A stretch of DNA of 64,000 nt from Flavisolibacter ginsengisoli DSM 18119 (GTDB taxonomy: Bacteria; Bacteroidota; Bacteroidia; Chitinophagales; Chitinophagaceae), in assembly GCF_900129295.1 (NCBI RefSeq), contig NZ_FQUU01000012.1, positions 1-64,000 of the forward strand, read 5' to 3'. The position numbers and the translations under genes are program-made. The notes under the pieces are model-generated. The model made no database searches. It was not told the DNA's origin and saw only the letters and a list, made by a program, of their open reading frames with translations. This document shows positions 25,833-33,538 of this stretch, piece after piece (position 1 is the stretch's first letter; each line of letters starts with the position of its first letter).

Positions 25833-26189
25833 TTACATAGTTTCATCCCAGCCTTCATCATTCCATGGTTCGGTTTCCCTGTCCGCTTTTTCAATATCTT
25901 TTATCTCAGCTAATACCCTGTGCCCAAAAAAAATGGTAATGCAGTCATAGCCTTTTTTGTCAATAGATTCTGTGTAGATCAATTCCTGTGCAATGTTATT
26001 TGTCCTTGAAGAAACGGGTACCAGTTCTAATAATAGATTGGATTGTGGAATGCCCGGAAGGAATTTCTTTACAAGGGCTAACCGAAGGTTTTTTTTGTAA
26101 CTATATATCTCACCCACCACATACAGAAAAAAACATTCCTGTATTTCATCCCATTCTTCCCAGGATTCCCAAGATAAACTATCTGTCAT
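25833..26189 (-). CDS. Hypothetical acidic protein
   Basis: A possible 118-residue protein starting at the ATG at 26187-26189. I do not recognise it. Both ends are rich in Trp and acidic residues (WESWEEWDEI near the start, WNDEGWDETM at the end), while the middle has alternating hydrophobic/basic stretches (LALVKKFLPGIP, YDCITIFFGHRVLAEI). No signal peptide or membrane helix. It is divergent from the gene at 26282 across a 92-base gap. The competing upstream extension of that gene on the plus strand is unlikely, which supports this frame being the real one. Confidence 0.5.
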   Translation of the reverse strand: MTDSLSWESWEEWDEIQECFFLYVVGEIYSYKKNLRLALVKKFLPGIPQSNLLLELVPVSSRTNNIAQELIYTESIDKKGYDCITIFFGHRVLAEIKDIEKADRETEPWNDEGWDETM

Positions 26190-26281
26190 ATAGCGCAATT
26201 GTATATGCCAATACTAAAAGATTACAAATGACTAAATCTTTCCATTTTCTTCCATTAATCAGTCTTTATTTAACTTTAACT

Positions 26282-27472
26282 ATGCCAAGAAAAAAAGCAG
26301 AAGTGGACAGGTTACTTATTGAAGAGCTTAAAAGTTATGTCCATCAATCTTTTGGAAAGGCCATTACCCATTCTGTGGAGTGCGAACAGTTAAGCGCAGA
26401 TGTTCAGAGAGTTACGGGTCAATACCTGAGCCCCAACACTTTACGAAGATTTCTGGGTTTCCTGCAATCGCCCTTCTCTCCTGCTCCTAAAACGCTTAAT
26501 ACCCTGGCTGCCTACACAGGATTTTCCAACTGGCCTTCTTACATTCAAAAAGAACACAAAGAAGAGTATTCACCCATGACCATTGATCAGGAAATAAACC
26601 TGATCCTTGGGTTTTACCAGATTGACATGAAGGAAGAGGGAGATATGAACTATCATAATGCATGTAGAAATATAGCGCTAAGGATCATTTCCAACCCTGC
26701 CCTTTTAGAAAAACTTTCGCCACAATTGGCAAAAAACCCTGTTTCACAGATCTATTTTTTTGAAAGATTTCCTTTTATTGATGGACTGTGCAGGGAGTAT
26801 AAAAGAAGTGTACAACTGTACCTGCAAAAAAAAACGGGCGAATCAAAGGTCTTCGGACAATGCCTGCTCCTACTGTCTGAATTCCTTTGTGGTAATTATA
26901 AATCAGTAAGGATGCAATTTGAAAAACTAAAGATACACACACCCAATACTTCCATGCACCCATTTGTTGTAGCCAGGTATATTGGCAGCCATATACTTGA
27001 CCGGAAAGTAAGGAATGAAAGTATTGATGATTGTGTGGTTGAATCAAATAAATGGAATCACTACTTCCTCCATAAAGAAAGTACTACATTTTGGCAATAC
27101 CCCTACTTTCAACATATGATGGCAGGGTATTATAACCTTGCAGGATATTTTGATGAAGCCTATCACCTGGTTCGAACGGTAAAGTATGTACAAAAGAAAA
27201 TTGAAATTGAAAAAGGCTATTTGGAAGCCCTGGAAATAGTGACCCAATTGTCACATCACAAGCATCAGCCCGACGCATTTAAAAAATGGGTAAGAACCAC
27301 TTCCTGCCTGGAGGAATGTGTTCCTTTTTTTAAAAAGTTTTATAAGCTCCAGGTATTGAGTGCCTATAGAAATTTATTAAATGAAGGAAAAAGAAAACAA
27401 GAAGTAGGAACACAGATCACAGATCTTGTAAAGCAAACAGGGTTCAGGCATTTTTTACTTATTATGGAATAA
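26282..27472 (+). CDS. Conserved cytoplasmic protein with N-terminal HTH-like and C-terminal helical-repeat regions
   Basis: A 396-residue protein from the ATG at 26282 (MPRKKAEVDRLL); a longer frame to 25988 exists but has no conserved look and would run over the divergent gene. Residues ~5-100 carry a pattern I associate with a Bacteroidota-specific module: LSPNTLRRFLGFL followed by KTLNTLAAYTGFSNWPSYI, suggestive of a small helical DNA-binding or regulatory domain. Residues ~110-396 are helical and TPR-like (NLAGYFDEAYHLVRTVKYVQ). No enzyme motif. Function unknown; a regulator is a guess. It converges on murA with 24 bp between stops. Confidence 0.75.
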   Translation: MPRKKAEVDRLLIEELKSYVHQSFGKAITHSVECEQLSADVQRVTGQYLSPNTLRRFLGFLQSPFSPAPKTLNTLAAYTGFSNWPSYIQKEHKEEYSPMTIDQEINLILGFYQIDMKEEGDMNYHNACRNIALRIISNPALLEKLSPQLAKNPVSQIYFFERFPFIDGLCREYKRSVQLYLQKKTGESKVFGQCLLLLSEFLCGNYKSVRMQFEKLKIHTPNTSMHPFVVARYIGSHILDRKVRNESIDDCVVESNKWNHYFLHKESTTFWQYPYFQHMMAGYYNLAGYFDEAYHLVRTVKYVQKKIEIEKGYLEALEIVTQLSHHKHQPDAFKKWVRTTSCLEECVPFFKKFYKLQVLSAYRNLLNEGKRKQEVGTQITDLVKQTGFRHFLLIME

Positions 27473-27496
27473 ATCCATAAGCCAACATAACAACAA

Positions 27497-28801
27497 TCAC
27501 ACTCTCCTGATGTCAGCACCTAAATGCTGCAAACGCTTATCAATGTATTGATATCCCCTGTCTATCTGGTCTATATTTTGAATGACACTCTTCCCTTCTG
27601 CACTAAGCGCAGCTATCAGCAAGGCTACCCCTGCCCTGATATCCGGCGAGCTCATTTCTATACCTCTCAGCTTATTCTTTCTTTCCAGGCCAATGACGGC
27701 AGCCCTGTGTGGATCGCATAGAATGATCTGGGCTCCCATGTCTATTAATTTATCTACAAAGAAAAGGCGGCTTTCAAACATTTTCTGGTGCACCAGCACA
27801 GAACCTTTTGCCTGCGTGGCAACCACTAATATAATGCTAAGCAGGTCGGGCGTTAAACCGGGCCAGGGATGATCATAAATGGTAAGCACGCCCCCGTCCA
27901 TATAAGTTTGAATCTCGTAAAGTTCCTGGCTGGGAATATGGATATCATCACCTGAAATGTTCATCTGGATACCCAATTGCCTGAACCTGTCCGGGATCAC
28001 CCCCAGGTGCTCAAGGCCCACATTCCTGATGGTTATATCACTTTGCGTCATGGCGGCCAGTCCTATAAAAGACCCTATCTCTATCATGTCCGGCAATATA
28101 TGATGCGCAGTGCCATAAAGCTTATCAACTCCCTGTATGGTCAGCATATTGCTTCCTACGCCGGAGATGTTGGCACCCATATGATTCAACATCTTACATA
28201 GCTGTTGCAGGTATGGCTCGCATGCCGCATTATAGATGGTTGTTGTGCCCTCCGCCATCACCGAAGCCATAACCAGGTTGGCAGTACCGGTCACTGAAGG
28301 TTCATCAAGCAGCAGGTAGGTGCCCTTCAATCCTTCCGTACTAAAATAAAAGAAACCATCTTCGGCATAATAGGTGAATGTTGCGCCCAGTTTTTCAAAA
28401 CCCAGTAAATGCGTATCCAGTCTTCTCCTGCCTATCTTATCTCCTCCCGGTTTGGGTATAAAAGCTTTTTTATACCTGGCCAGCATGGGGCCTGCCAGCA
28501 TAACAGAGCCGCGTAAACGCCCACTCTTTTTTTTGAAGTCTTCACTTCTCAGGTAGTTCAGGTTTACATCGTCTGCCTGGAAGATACAGGTGTGCCTGTC
28601 AATTCTATCCACCTTTACATTCATCTCGGATAGCAGCTCTATCAGGTTATTTACATCCAGTATATCCGGAATATTGCTAATGGTCACCTTTTCCGATGTC
28701 AGCAAAACAGCGCTGATGATCTGCAAGGCTTCATTCTTTGCCCCCTGGGGTTCTATCTCGCCTTTAAGTTTTATTCCCCCTGTTACTTCAAATGATGACA
28801 T
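27497..28801 (-). CDS. murA: UDP-N-acetylglucosamine 1-carboxyvinyltransferase
   Basis: First committed enzyme of peptidoglycan synthesis, transferring enolpyruvate from PEP to UDP-GlcNAc. The 434-residue protein has the inside-out barrel repeats of the EPSP-synthase family, with QGAKNEAL carrying Lys22/Asn23, RGSVMLAGPMLAR, and the mobile loop PKPGGDKIGRRRLD. In that loop Asp121 stands where most bacteria have the catalytic Cys (Cys115 in E. coli), the residue alkylated by fosfomycin. Asp at this place is known from mycobacteria and chlamydia and keeps activity. It is preceded on the same strand by the DUF4290 gene, with a terminator between. Confidence 0.96.
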   Translation of the reverse strand: MSSFEVTGGIKLKGEIEPQGAKNEALQIISAVLLTSEKVTISNIPDILDVNNLIELLSEMNVKVDRIDRHTCIFQADDVNLNYLRSEDFKKKSGRLRGSVMLAGPMLARYKKAFIPKPGGDKIGRRRLDTHLLGFEKLGATFTYYAEDGFFYFSTEGLKGTYLLLDEPSVTGTANLVMASVMAEGTTTIYNAACEPYLQQLCKMLNHMGANISGVGSNMLTIQGVDKLYGTAHHILPDMIEIGSFIGLAAMTQSDITIRNVGLEHLGVIPDRFRQLGIQMNISGDDIHIPSQELYEIQTYMDGGVLTIYDHPWPGLTPDLLSIILVVATQAKGSVLVHQKMFESRLFFVDKLIDMGAQIILCDPHRAAVIGLERKNKLRGIEMSSPDIRAGVALLIAALSAEGKSVIQNIDQIDRGYQYIDKRLQHLGADIRRV

Positions 28802-28856
28802 GCTATTTAGTTAAGATGATGAAAATTGAACCCTGCAAATTACCGGCTTAAAAGAA

Positions 28857-28885
28857 AAAGGCTGACAAATTACCTGTCAACCTTT
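28857..28885 (-). terminator. Rho-independent terminator of the DUF4290 gene
   Basis: An 11-bp stem (28857-28867 with 28875-28885) with one G-T wobble and a 7-nt loop, followed on the minus strand by a T-rich stretch. It separates DUF4290 from murA. Confidence 0.75.
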
Positions 28886-28907
28886 AGTAGTATATGTATG
28901 ATACTTA

Positions 28908-29591
28908 TTAATAGCGCTTTTTGCCAAACTTCTGGCCACCACCACGTTTGTCATTACGGCCACCACCGCCTCCGCCACCGCGGTTGTTCTGAAATTTTCC
29001 GCGTTGCTGGCGTCCATATCCTCCACGATCCCTGTCGCGGTCCTGCGATGGACGGTAAGCTTTTACATATGGCGTATTGGTAAACTCCAGTTGTCCTTCA
29101 GTGATGTTATTTAATTCACTTTGAATGGCATCATCATGTACCACATCCTTATGCCAGTTGTTGTAAGCCAGCTTCATGTAATAAGCAATCGCATTGGCAA
29201 ATCCCTGCCGCTTCTCCTGGCTTTCTTCCTTCAACGCCTTGTTGATCACAAGCTCCAGGTTCTTACCCAGGTGCGAATACTTTGGATAGCGCTTGGGATA
29301 AGGAATCGGTTCTGGCTTTGCCTTGTAAGTTTCTTTCTTTGGAATGGGATATGGACTATCAACATCCAGTTTAAAATCACTTATATAAAACAGGTGATCC
29401 CAGAGCTTATGCCTAAAATCTTCAACATTCTTTAAATGCGGATTCAAAAACCCCATCAGTTCTATCACCACGTATGCCTGCTTCTGACGACGTTCCCTGT
29501 CTTCTATGGACAAAAGGTGCTCCACCATCTTTTGAATATGGCGCCCGTACTCACGCATCGTCAGGTAATTCCTGGTTGTATTGTATTCCAT
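28908..29591 (-). CDS. DUF4290 domain protein with Arg/Gly-rich tail
   Basis: A 227-residue protein starting at the ATG at 29589-29591 (MEYNTTRNYLTMREYGRHIQ), the usual DUF4290 beginning. Residues ~1-170 are the conserved domain (MVEHLLSIEDRERRQKQAY, NPHLKNVEDFRHKLWDHLF). The last ~55 residues are low-complexity Arg/Gly/Asn/Asp with RGGYGRQQRGK and glycine runs, like the RGG tails of RNA-binding proteins. DUF4290 genes commonly lie beside murA in this phylum, as here; the function is not established. Nucleic-acid binding by the tail is inference. A strong promoter sits 6 nt upstream of the start codon. Confidence 0.9.
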   Translation of the reverse strand: MEYNTTRNYLTMREYGRHIQKMVEHLLSIEDRERRQKQAYVVIELMGFLNPHLKNVEDFRHKLWDHLFYISDFKLDVDSPYPIPKKETYKAKPEPIPYPKRYPKYSHLGKNLELVINKALKEESQEKRQGFANAIAYYMKLAYNNWHKDVVHDDAIQSELNNITEGQLEFTNTPYVKAYRPSQDRDRDRGGYGRQQRGKFQNNRGGGGGGGRNDKRGGGQKFGKKRY

Positions 29592-29597
29592 TGAAAG

Positions 29598-29627
29598 CAA
29601 ATGTAATAAACAAGGTGATTTAGACAA
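29598..29627 (-). promoter_or_regulatory. Promoter of the DUF4290 gene
   Basis: On the minus strand TTG (29625-29627), 19-nt spacer, TACATTTG (29598-29605), a perfect TAnnTTTG. Only six bases lie between it and the ATG, so the leader is nearly absent. Confidence 0.65.
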
Positions 29628-30292
29628 TAGCCTATATTAAAATTAACGGATAACTCTTTTAAGAGCAGGAAAAGGCATGTACAGACCATGGGTGCATCCT
29701 TATCCCTCAAACTTTGACCTTGCGTAGTAAAGTACCTAAAGTTTATTACTCCCTGCTCAATATTCCATACTACTGAAAGCTTCCTGATTCTAACGAAAGG
29801 ACATTCAAGATTATATTATTACAACTTCTTTCTATTTATTCTATAAAAAGTAAAAACTGCCTGTCTACAAACTTATTTCCATAAAAACGCCACCAGGGTC
29901 CTGCCAACTTCCAGGCTAAAGGGAGGATGTCCCATAGATGACCCATAGATGTCCCATAGATATCCCATAGATATCCCAACCATATAAGCATTGGGACATC
30001 TATGGGATATGTATGGCCGATGTATGAGATATTAGTTGGATGTACACCTAGTAGGCTGAATTTAGAATTGGATGGATCATAATGCGGTAGTTTCCAGGGT
30101 AGTATTACCGCTTTCCTGGGTAAGGTTGGTAAAAAAGGCCCGGAAGCCATGTTGCCGCTTTTGGATTTTTACCATTCTCCCCTTCTTTCCACCGCCTGTA
30201 ATTTTAAAGGGCATTACAGTAACCAGAAGGAGTTTACATTCGTTATACGAAAGATTTCGTTATTTATAGATAATAAACTTAAACCAATTAGT
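29628..30292. other. Intergenic region with an 11-nt repeat array
   Basis: About 665 bases between the divergent DUF4290 and DUF2807 genes. The main content is the 11-nt array at 29930-30025. Closer to the DUF2807 start, TTCGTTATACGAA is an imperfect palindrome. A leftward frame over the array (29836-30150) is judged a by-product of the repeats. I see no other gene. Confidence 0.6.
29930..30025. repeat. 11-nt tandem array with inverted 11-nt units
   Basis: Four and a half direct copies of an 11-nt unit (TCCCATAGATG, ACCCATAGATG, TCCCATAGATA, TCCCATAGATA, TCCCA; 29930-29978), an 11-nt spacer region, then three 11-nt units in the opposite sense (GGGACATCTAT 29993-30003, GGGATATGTAT 30004-30014, GGCCGATGTAT 30015-30025). 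The inner arms 29963-29979 and 29991-30007 match as an inverted repeat at 16 of 17 positions, so the transcript or single strand can fold into a long hairpin. The period is close to one helical turn. Confidence 0.85.
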
Positions 30293-31000
30293 ATGAGTAA
30301 AGTTCTTATGGTAGCAGCTACAGGATTGTTGATAGCGACTGCTGCACATGCACAAAAAAGAGAATCCATTGAAGGCAATGGAAAGATCATCACCCGTGAT
30401 GTAAAGGTTTCTTCATTCAACAGTTTGAAAGCTTCCGGTGTTTATGAACTGAAATTATCACAGGGCAATACAGAGGCCGTAAAAATTGAGGCTGATGAAA
30501 ACCTGCAGGATCTTTTCCAGGTGCATAATGAAGGCGACAAACTGGTGATAGAAATGAAAAAGATGGAAAACAAGAATTTTAATAATAAGACCAAATTGAA
30601 GGTCTATGTAACATTTAAGAACCTGAAGGAAATGGAATTGAGCACGGTGGGCAATGTAGCTTCAGAAGAACAATTATCATTTGGAGACCTTGACCTGAAA
30701 AACAAAAGTGTAGGCAATGTGAACCTTGAGCTTACGGCTTCCAGGATTGATATTAAAAACACCAGTGTGGGTAATGTGCACCTGAGTGGAAAAGCGGATA
30801 ATGCCATCGTTAAAAATTCTGGTGTAGGATCAATAGAAGCAGGAAACTTTGTGGTGCAAACCATGGATATTGAAAACACCGGCGTTGGCCATGCGGAAGT
30901 GAATGCTGCAAAAGATCTGAAGGTGAAAGATTCCTTCCTGGGTAAGGTGAGGAACAAGGGAGCTGCAGCTACCAGGCGAATGAATACAGTGAAGGTGTAG
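30293..31000 (+). CDS. Secreted DUF2807 (putative auto-transporter adhesin head/GIN) protein
   Basis: A 235-residue exported protein with signal peptide MSKVLMVAATGLLIATAAHAQ. The start is the ATG at 30293; the frame extends further upstream but without a signal. The mature part is DUF2807: ITRDVKVSSFNSLKASGVYELKLSQG, VKIEADENLQDLF, VYVTFKNLKEMELSTVGNV. It then shows five to six short repeats of the form NTSVGNVxL (STVGNV, KSVGNV, TSVGNV, SGVGSI, TGVGHA), spaced about 20-22 residues, as expected of a right-handed beta-helix. Function unknown; surface or periplasmic. A short 8-nt repeat array and a terminator follow the stop codon. Confidence 0.88.
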   Translation: MSKVLMVAATGLLIATAAHAQKRESIEGNGKIITRDVKVSSFNSLKASGVYELKLSQGNTEAVKIEADENLQDLFQVHNEGDKLVIEMKKMENKNFNNKTKLKVYVTFKNLKEMELSTVGNVASEEQLSFGDLDLKNKSVGNVNLELTASRIDIKNTSVGNVHLSGKADNAIVKNSGVGSIEAGNFVVQTMDIENTGVGHAEVNAAKDLKVKDSFLGKVRNKGAAATRRMNTVKV

Positions 31001-31006
31001 GCCGAA

Positions 31007-31038
31007 GGTTGAAAAGTTACCAGGTTAAAAGGTTGACA
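31007..31038 (+). repeat. 8-nt tandem array (GGTTGAAA-like)
   Basis: Four 8-nt units: GGTTGAAA, AGTTACCA, GGTTAAAA, GGTTGACA (31007-31038), beginning six bases after the DUF2807 stop. The last unit is also the 5' arm of the terminator hairpin. A sister array with the same period and unit (GTTGAAAA) is at 56579-56610. Confidence 0.6.
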
Positions 31039-31065
31039 AGGAAAGATATTCCATGTCAACCTTTT
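31027..31065. terminator. Bidirectional terminator
   Basis: A perfect 12-bp stem (31027-31038 with 31054-31065), extended after one mismatch by GGAA/TTCC, flanked by A's and T's. It separates the convergent DUF2807 and FAH-family genes and can serve both. Confidence 0.85.
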
Positions 31066-31077
31066 ACAATTTTAATA

Positions 31078-32085
31078 CTACCCTTTCTTACGATTTAAGA
31101 TACTCCAGTCCGTGTCTTCCTGCACAATGGTGTTGGAAAGTGTGCCCAGTTCTTCAATATTCATTTCAACCACGTCACCATCCTGCAACCATTGTTCCTG
31201 GTATTCGGGGTCATTTAGTTTACCCGTTCCGTTCAGTTCAAGAAAACACCCGGTTCCTACCGTACCGCTGCCAATGATATCGCCTGGCAAGAGGTCAACA
31301 CCATAGGAGGCTCTTTCAATGATCTCGGCAAATGTCCAGTCCATATCTGCAAGGTTACCTTCACTTACCTGCGTACCGTTGACAGAGCAGGTCATTTTCA
31401 GTTTCCAGGATTTTCCAGTATGGCCTTCTTTAGGTGCCACTTCAAACGGTTGCAATTCATCTAAAGTTACCAGCCATGGTCCAACAGTGGTGGCGAAATC
31501 CTTGCCCTTGGCAGGACCAAGGTTCAGCAACATTTCTTCCATTTGCAAACGGCGTGCACTGAGGTCATTCATGATCATCAGCCCTCCAATGTATTCATCC
31601 GCTTCCTCTGCTTTAATATTTCTACCTGGTTTACAGATAACAATAGCCGCTTCAAGCTCGAAATCGAGTTTTTCCAAATGATCCGGCATGCAGCTTACCT
31701 CGCCCGGACCTTTGATGCTATGGTGGTTGGTAAAGTAAAAGATTGGGTACTGGTCAAATTCAGGGATCATCTCCACCTTGCGGTTGCGCCTTGCGGCAGC
31801 CACATGTTGCCTGAAAGCATAGGCATCGCGGCAGGAGGGTGGATACGGTACCGGAGCTAAAAGTTCAAGGCTTTCAACAGGCTTTCCCTTGCTACGGCCA
31901 ATTCTTCCCTCACGGATCATATCAACACCTGCCTGCGCTACAGGAAAACAATCTTCCCAATAGGCCAGGAACATACTCATATTGCCCGGCAGGTCGGGGT
32001 GAATATTTTCCATATCATATACCAACCCATCTACCAGCAGGCCTAACTGGTCATGATCTTCGTTGAGGTAAGTAACCAACTTCAT
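31078..32085 (-). CDS. Fumarylacetoacetate hydrolase family protein
   Basis: A 335-residue cytoplasmic enzyme of the FAH fold, which breaks C-C bonds or decarboxylates/hydrates beta-keto acids and catechol-derived products with Mg2+ or Mn2+. The N-terminal ~75 residues are a small domain; the catalytic domain has DAYAFRQHVAAARR, the metal ligands Glu/Glu in LDFELEAAIVI and Asp in LMIMNDLSARRLQ, and the glycine-rich IIGSGTVGTGCFLELNG. The length is longer than simple YcgM-type proteins and nearer to true fumarylacetoacetases, but no tyrosine-degradation gene adjoins it, so the substrate stays open. Confidence 0.9.
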   Translation of the reverse strand: MKLVTYLNEDHDQLGLLVDGLVYDMENIHPDLPGNMSMFLAYWEDCFPVAQAGVDMIREGRIGRSKGKPVESLELLAPVPYPPSCRDAYAFRQHVAAARRNRKVEMIPEFDQYPIFYFTNHHSIKGPGEVSCMPDHLEKLDFELEAAIVICKPGRNIKAEEADEYIGGLMIMNDLSARRLQMEEMLLNLGPAKGKDFATTVGPWLVTLDELQPFEVAPKEGHTGKSWKLKMTCSVNGTQVSEGNLADMDWTFAEIIERASYGVDLLPGDIIGSGTVGTGCFLELNGTGKLNDPEYQEQWLQDGDVVEMNIEELGTLSNTIVQEDTDWSILNRKKG

Positions 32086-32104
32086 AGCTTTCTATTTAAG
32101 TCGC

Positions 32105-32112
32105 CAAAAATA
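32105..32112 (-). promoter_or_regulatory. -7 element of the FAH-family gene
   Basis: Minus-strand TATTTTTG, a perfect TAnnTTTG, 19 bases upstream of the start codon. No clear TTG at -33. Confidence 0.45.
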
Positions 32113-32268
32113 GGCAGGATGAAGAGTTGTTAGACAGCTTTATTTTCAATAGCTGGATAAATAGAAAGATAGAAATTACATTCTATTACTAAAATTACCT
32201 GCTACCCCTACCAGGAGGATGGGTGTCAATTTGAAACAAGCGATCGCCAGGGATCACTATGTGACCTT

Positions 32269-32703
32269 TCAATCTCTATGCGTACCCTTACCGGGAAACA
32301 TTGTATTGATATTGATAGTACCCTCATCCAGGAAACCATTCACACGGTGCAGCAGGTACTCCATATGGAAAGGTTTGGGCAACATATCGTCAGCACCAAA
32401 CAGAAATGCTCTTCCCGAGCTATAGTCATAGCCGGAGATGATGATCACTTTTGAATGGGGATAGTCGTCGGAGTTCTTTAGCTTCCAACAGAGCTGTCGG
32501 CCATCTTCACCATTGATATTGATATCAAGCAATACGAGGTCAGGTAAAAACTGGGGTAAGATCTCTTCAGCCTCGGGCAGGCTGGCGGCGGTTTCTACCG
32601 CATATCCTTGTTTGTCCAGTTGACGTTCTAACAACATCAGCAGATCGAGGTCGTCGTCAATAATAAGGATCCGTTTGGGTAGCCTTCTAAATTCAGCACA
32701 CAT
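32269..32703 (-). CDS. Single-domain response regulator receiver protein
   Basis: A 144-residue CheY-like protein with no output domain. The acidic pocket is Asp16/Asp17 (RILIIDDDLDLL), the phospho-acceptor is Asp60 (LVLLDININGEDG), the switch Ser lies in VIIISGYD and the conserved Lys is Lys110 (DMLPKPFHMEYLL). The C-terminal ~20 residues are a short polar tail. No histidine kinase is adjacent; the orphan kinase at 47.7-49.2 kb is a possible but unsupported partner. Confidence 0.92.
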   Translation of the reverse strand: MCAEFRRLPKRILIIDDDLDLLMLLERQLDKQGYAVETAASLPEAEEILPQFLPDLVLLDININGEDGRQLCWKLKNSDDYPHSKVIIISGYDYSSGRAFLFGADDMLPKPFHMEYLLHRVNGFLDEGTININTMFPGKGTHRD

Positions 32704-32874
32704 GGTCAGGGCAATAAATGGTTAATCAATTGGATTAGCAACGGCTTTCAACGGATAGGATTACGGGTAGTTTTCACAGTGCATTACTACAACGAACTTA
32801 GAGGATACAGGATCAAAGGGTTTTCAGAGGAAAAAAATAGAAGTTGACTGATATTGGATTAGGTTTTTCTGGAT

Positions 32875-33036
32875 ATGGAAAACAAAAACTTACTGGACGG
32901 TTTTCAGGACATTGGACCCGATGGAAATCGGGCGATTGATATATGCTATCAATCAACTTCTGATACAAAAGTAGTGGGCTCTGTAACGCTGGACAAGAGC
33001 AGTTTTAACCGATTTTATGTATATGGTATTTACTGA
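32875..33036 (+). CDS. Possible small protein (53 residues)
   Basis: ATG to TGA frame of 53 residues beginning MENKNLLDGFQDIGPDGN and ending RFYVYGIY, with no signal peptide or membrane segment and balanced composition. I do not recognise it. It lies in an otherwise empty region and converges on another short frame. It could equally be a chance frame or the remnant of a longer gene. Confidence 0.3.
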   Translation: MENKNLLDGFQDIGPDGNRAIDICYQSTSDTKVVGSVTLDKSSFNRFYVYGIY

Positions 33037-33098
33037 AATGAAGGTTGTTTATAAGGAAGATTACGAGTGCGTATGATCGTAGATCTACGAGTCTCGTT

Positions 33099-33227
33099 TT
33101 AGTTCCAGTTTATAGCATCCCAATCCAGTTTGTATGGCTCAAGTGGACCCGCTGCTATTTCTTCTCTTGTGTCGTTAACAGCGCTTGATTCGAGGTTCAT
33201 TTCCCATGTGGTTATTTGTGTATCCAT
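33099..33227 (-). CDS. Possible small peptide gene (42 residues)
   Basis: ATG to TAA frame of 42 residues, starting MDTQITTWEMNLESSAVND and ending EPYKLDWDAINWN. It is acidic, has no signal peptide, and its Trp-rich C-terminal end looks like a defined core rather than random sequence. The layout (polar leader, distinct tail) resembles ribosomal peptide precursors, but no modifying enzyme is nearby, so that reading is weak. A plain small conserved protein is the simpler alternative. Confidence 0.35.
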   Translation of the reverse strand: MDTQITTWEMNLESSAVNDTREEIAAGPLEPYKLDWDAINWN

Positions 33228-33538
33228 GATGGTTTTTTTAATTAGACGGTGATTATTGGACTTTGTTTACTATAAATCTAAAACGATTATTTACAAAGAA
33301 GGTTTATTTAGCAATTCATTTTGTTCACTCCTTAATAACAGGGGATGAAACGGGGGAAAGGGAAGACAAAACTAAGATGTAAAAAGACCAAAACTGAGCC
33401 CTTTTGATGTGTTGTTTCTTACATTATAGCCCTTATAAGATGGGGCTGCCGGACCTACCTGCCTTATTATTTCCCATGGCATTGTCGTTGCATAGTAGAG
33501 ATTGAATAAGGGTATTCCTGGCTTTTAAAATCAGCATA

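Larger units (their letters stand above)
32704..33538. other. Long intergenic region with two small candidate genes
   Basis: 835 bases between the receiver gene and the M48 protease. It holds two short reading frames described separately (32875-33036 plus strand, 33099-33227 minus strand) that converge on each other. I see no hairpin terminator, tRNA or repeat. The rest is AT-rich and without recognisable features. Confidence 0.5.

Noticed and set aside
25988-26281. Upstream extension of the 396-residue protein gene
   Set aside because: It would overlap the divergent small gene and lacks the conserved look that begins at MPRKKAEVDRLL.
29930-30025. CRISPR array
   Set aside because: Units are 11 nt without spacers and reverse orientation half way; no cas gene in the window.
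29836-30150. Leftward 104-residue frame across the 11-nt array (YLWDIYGTSMGHLWD-like product)
   Set aside because: The repetitive product is simply the translation of the 11-nt units; no start signal, no domain, and inverted units continue out of any sensible protein.
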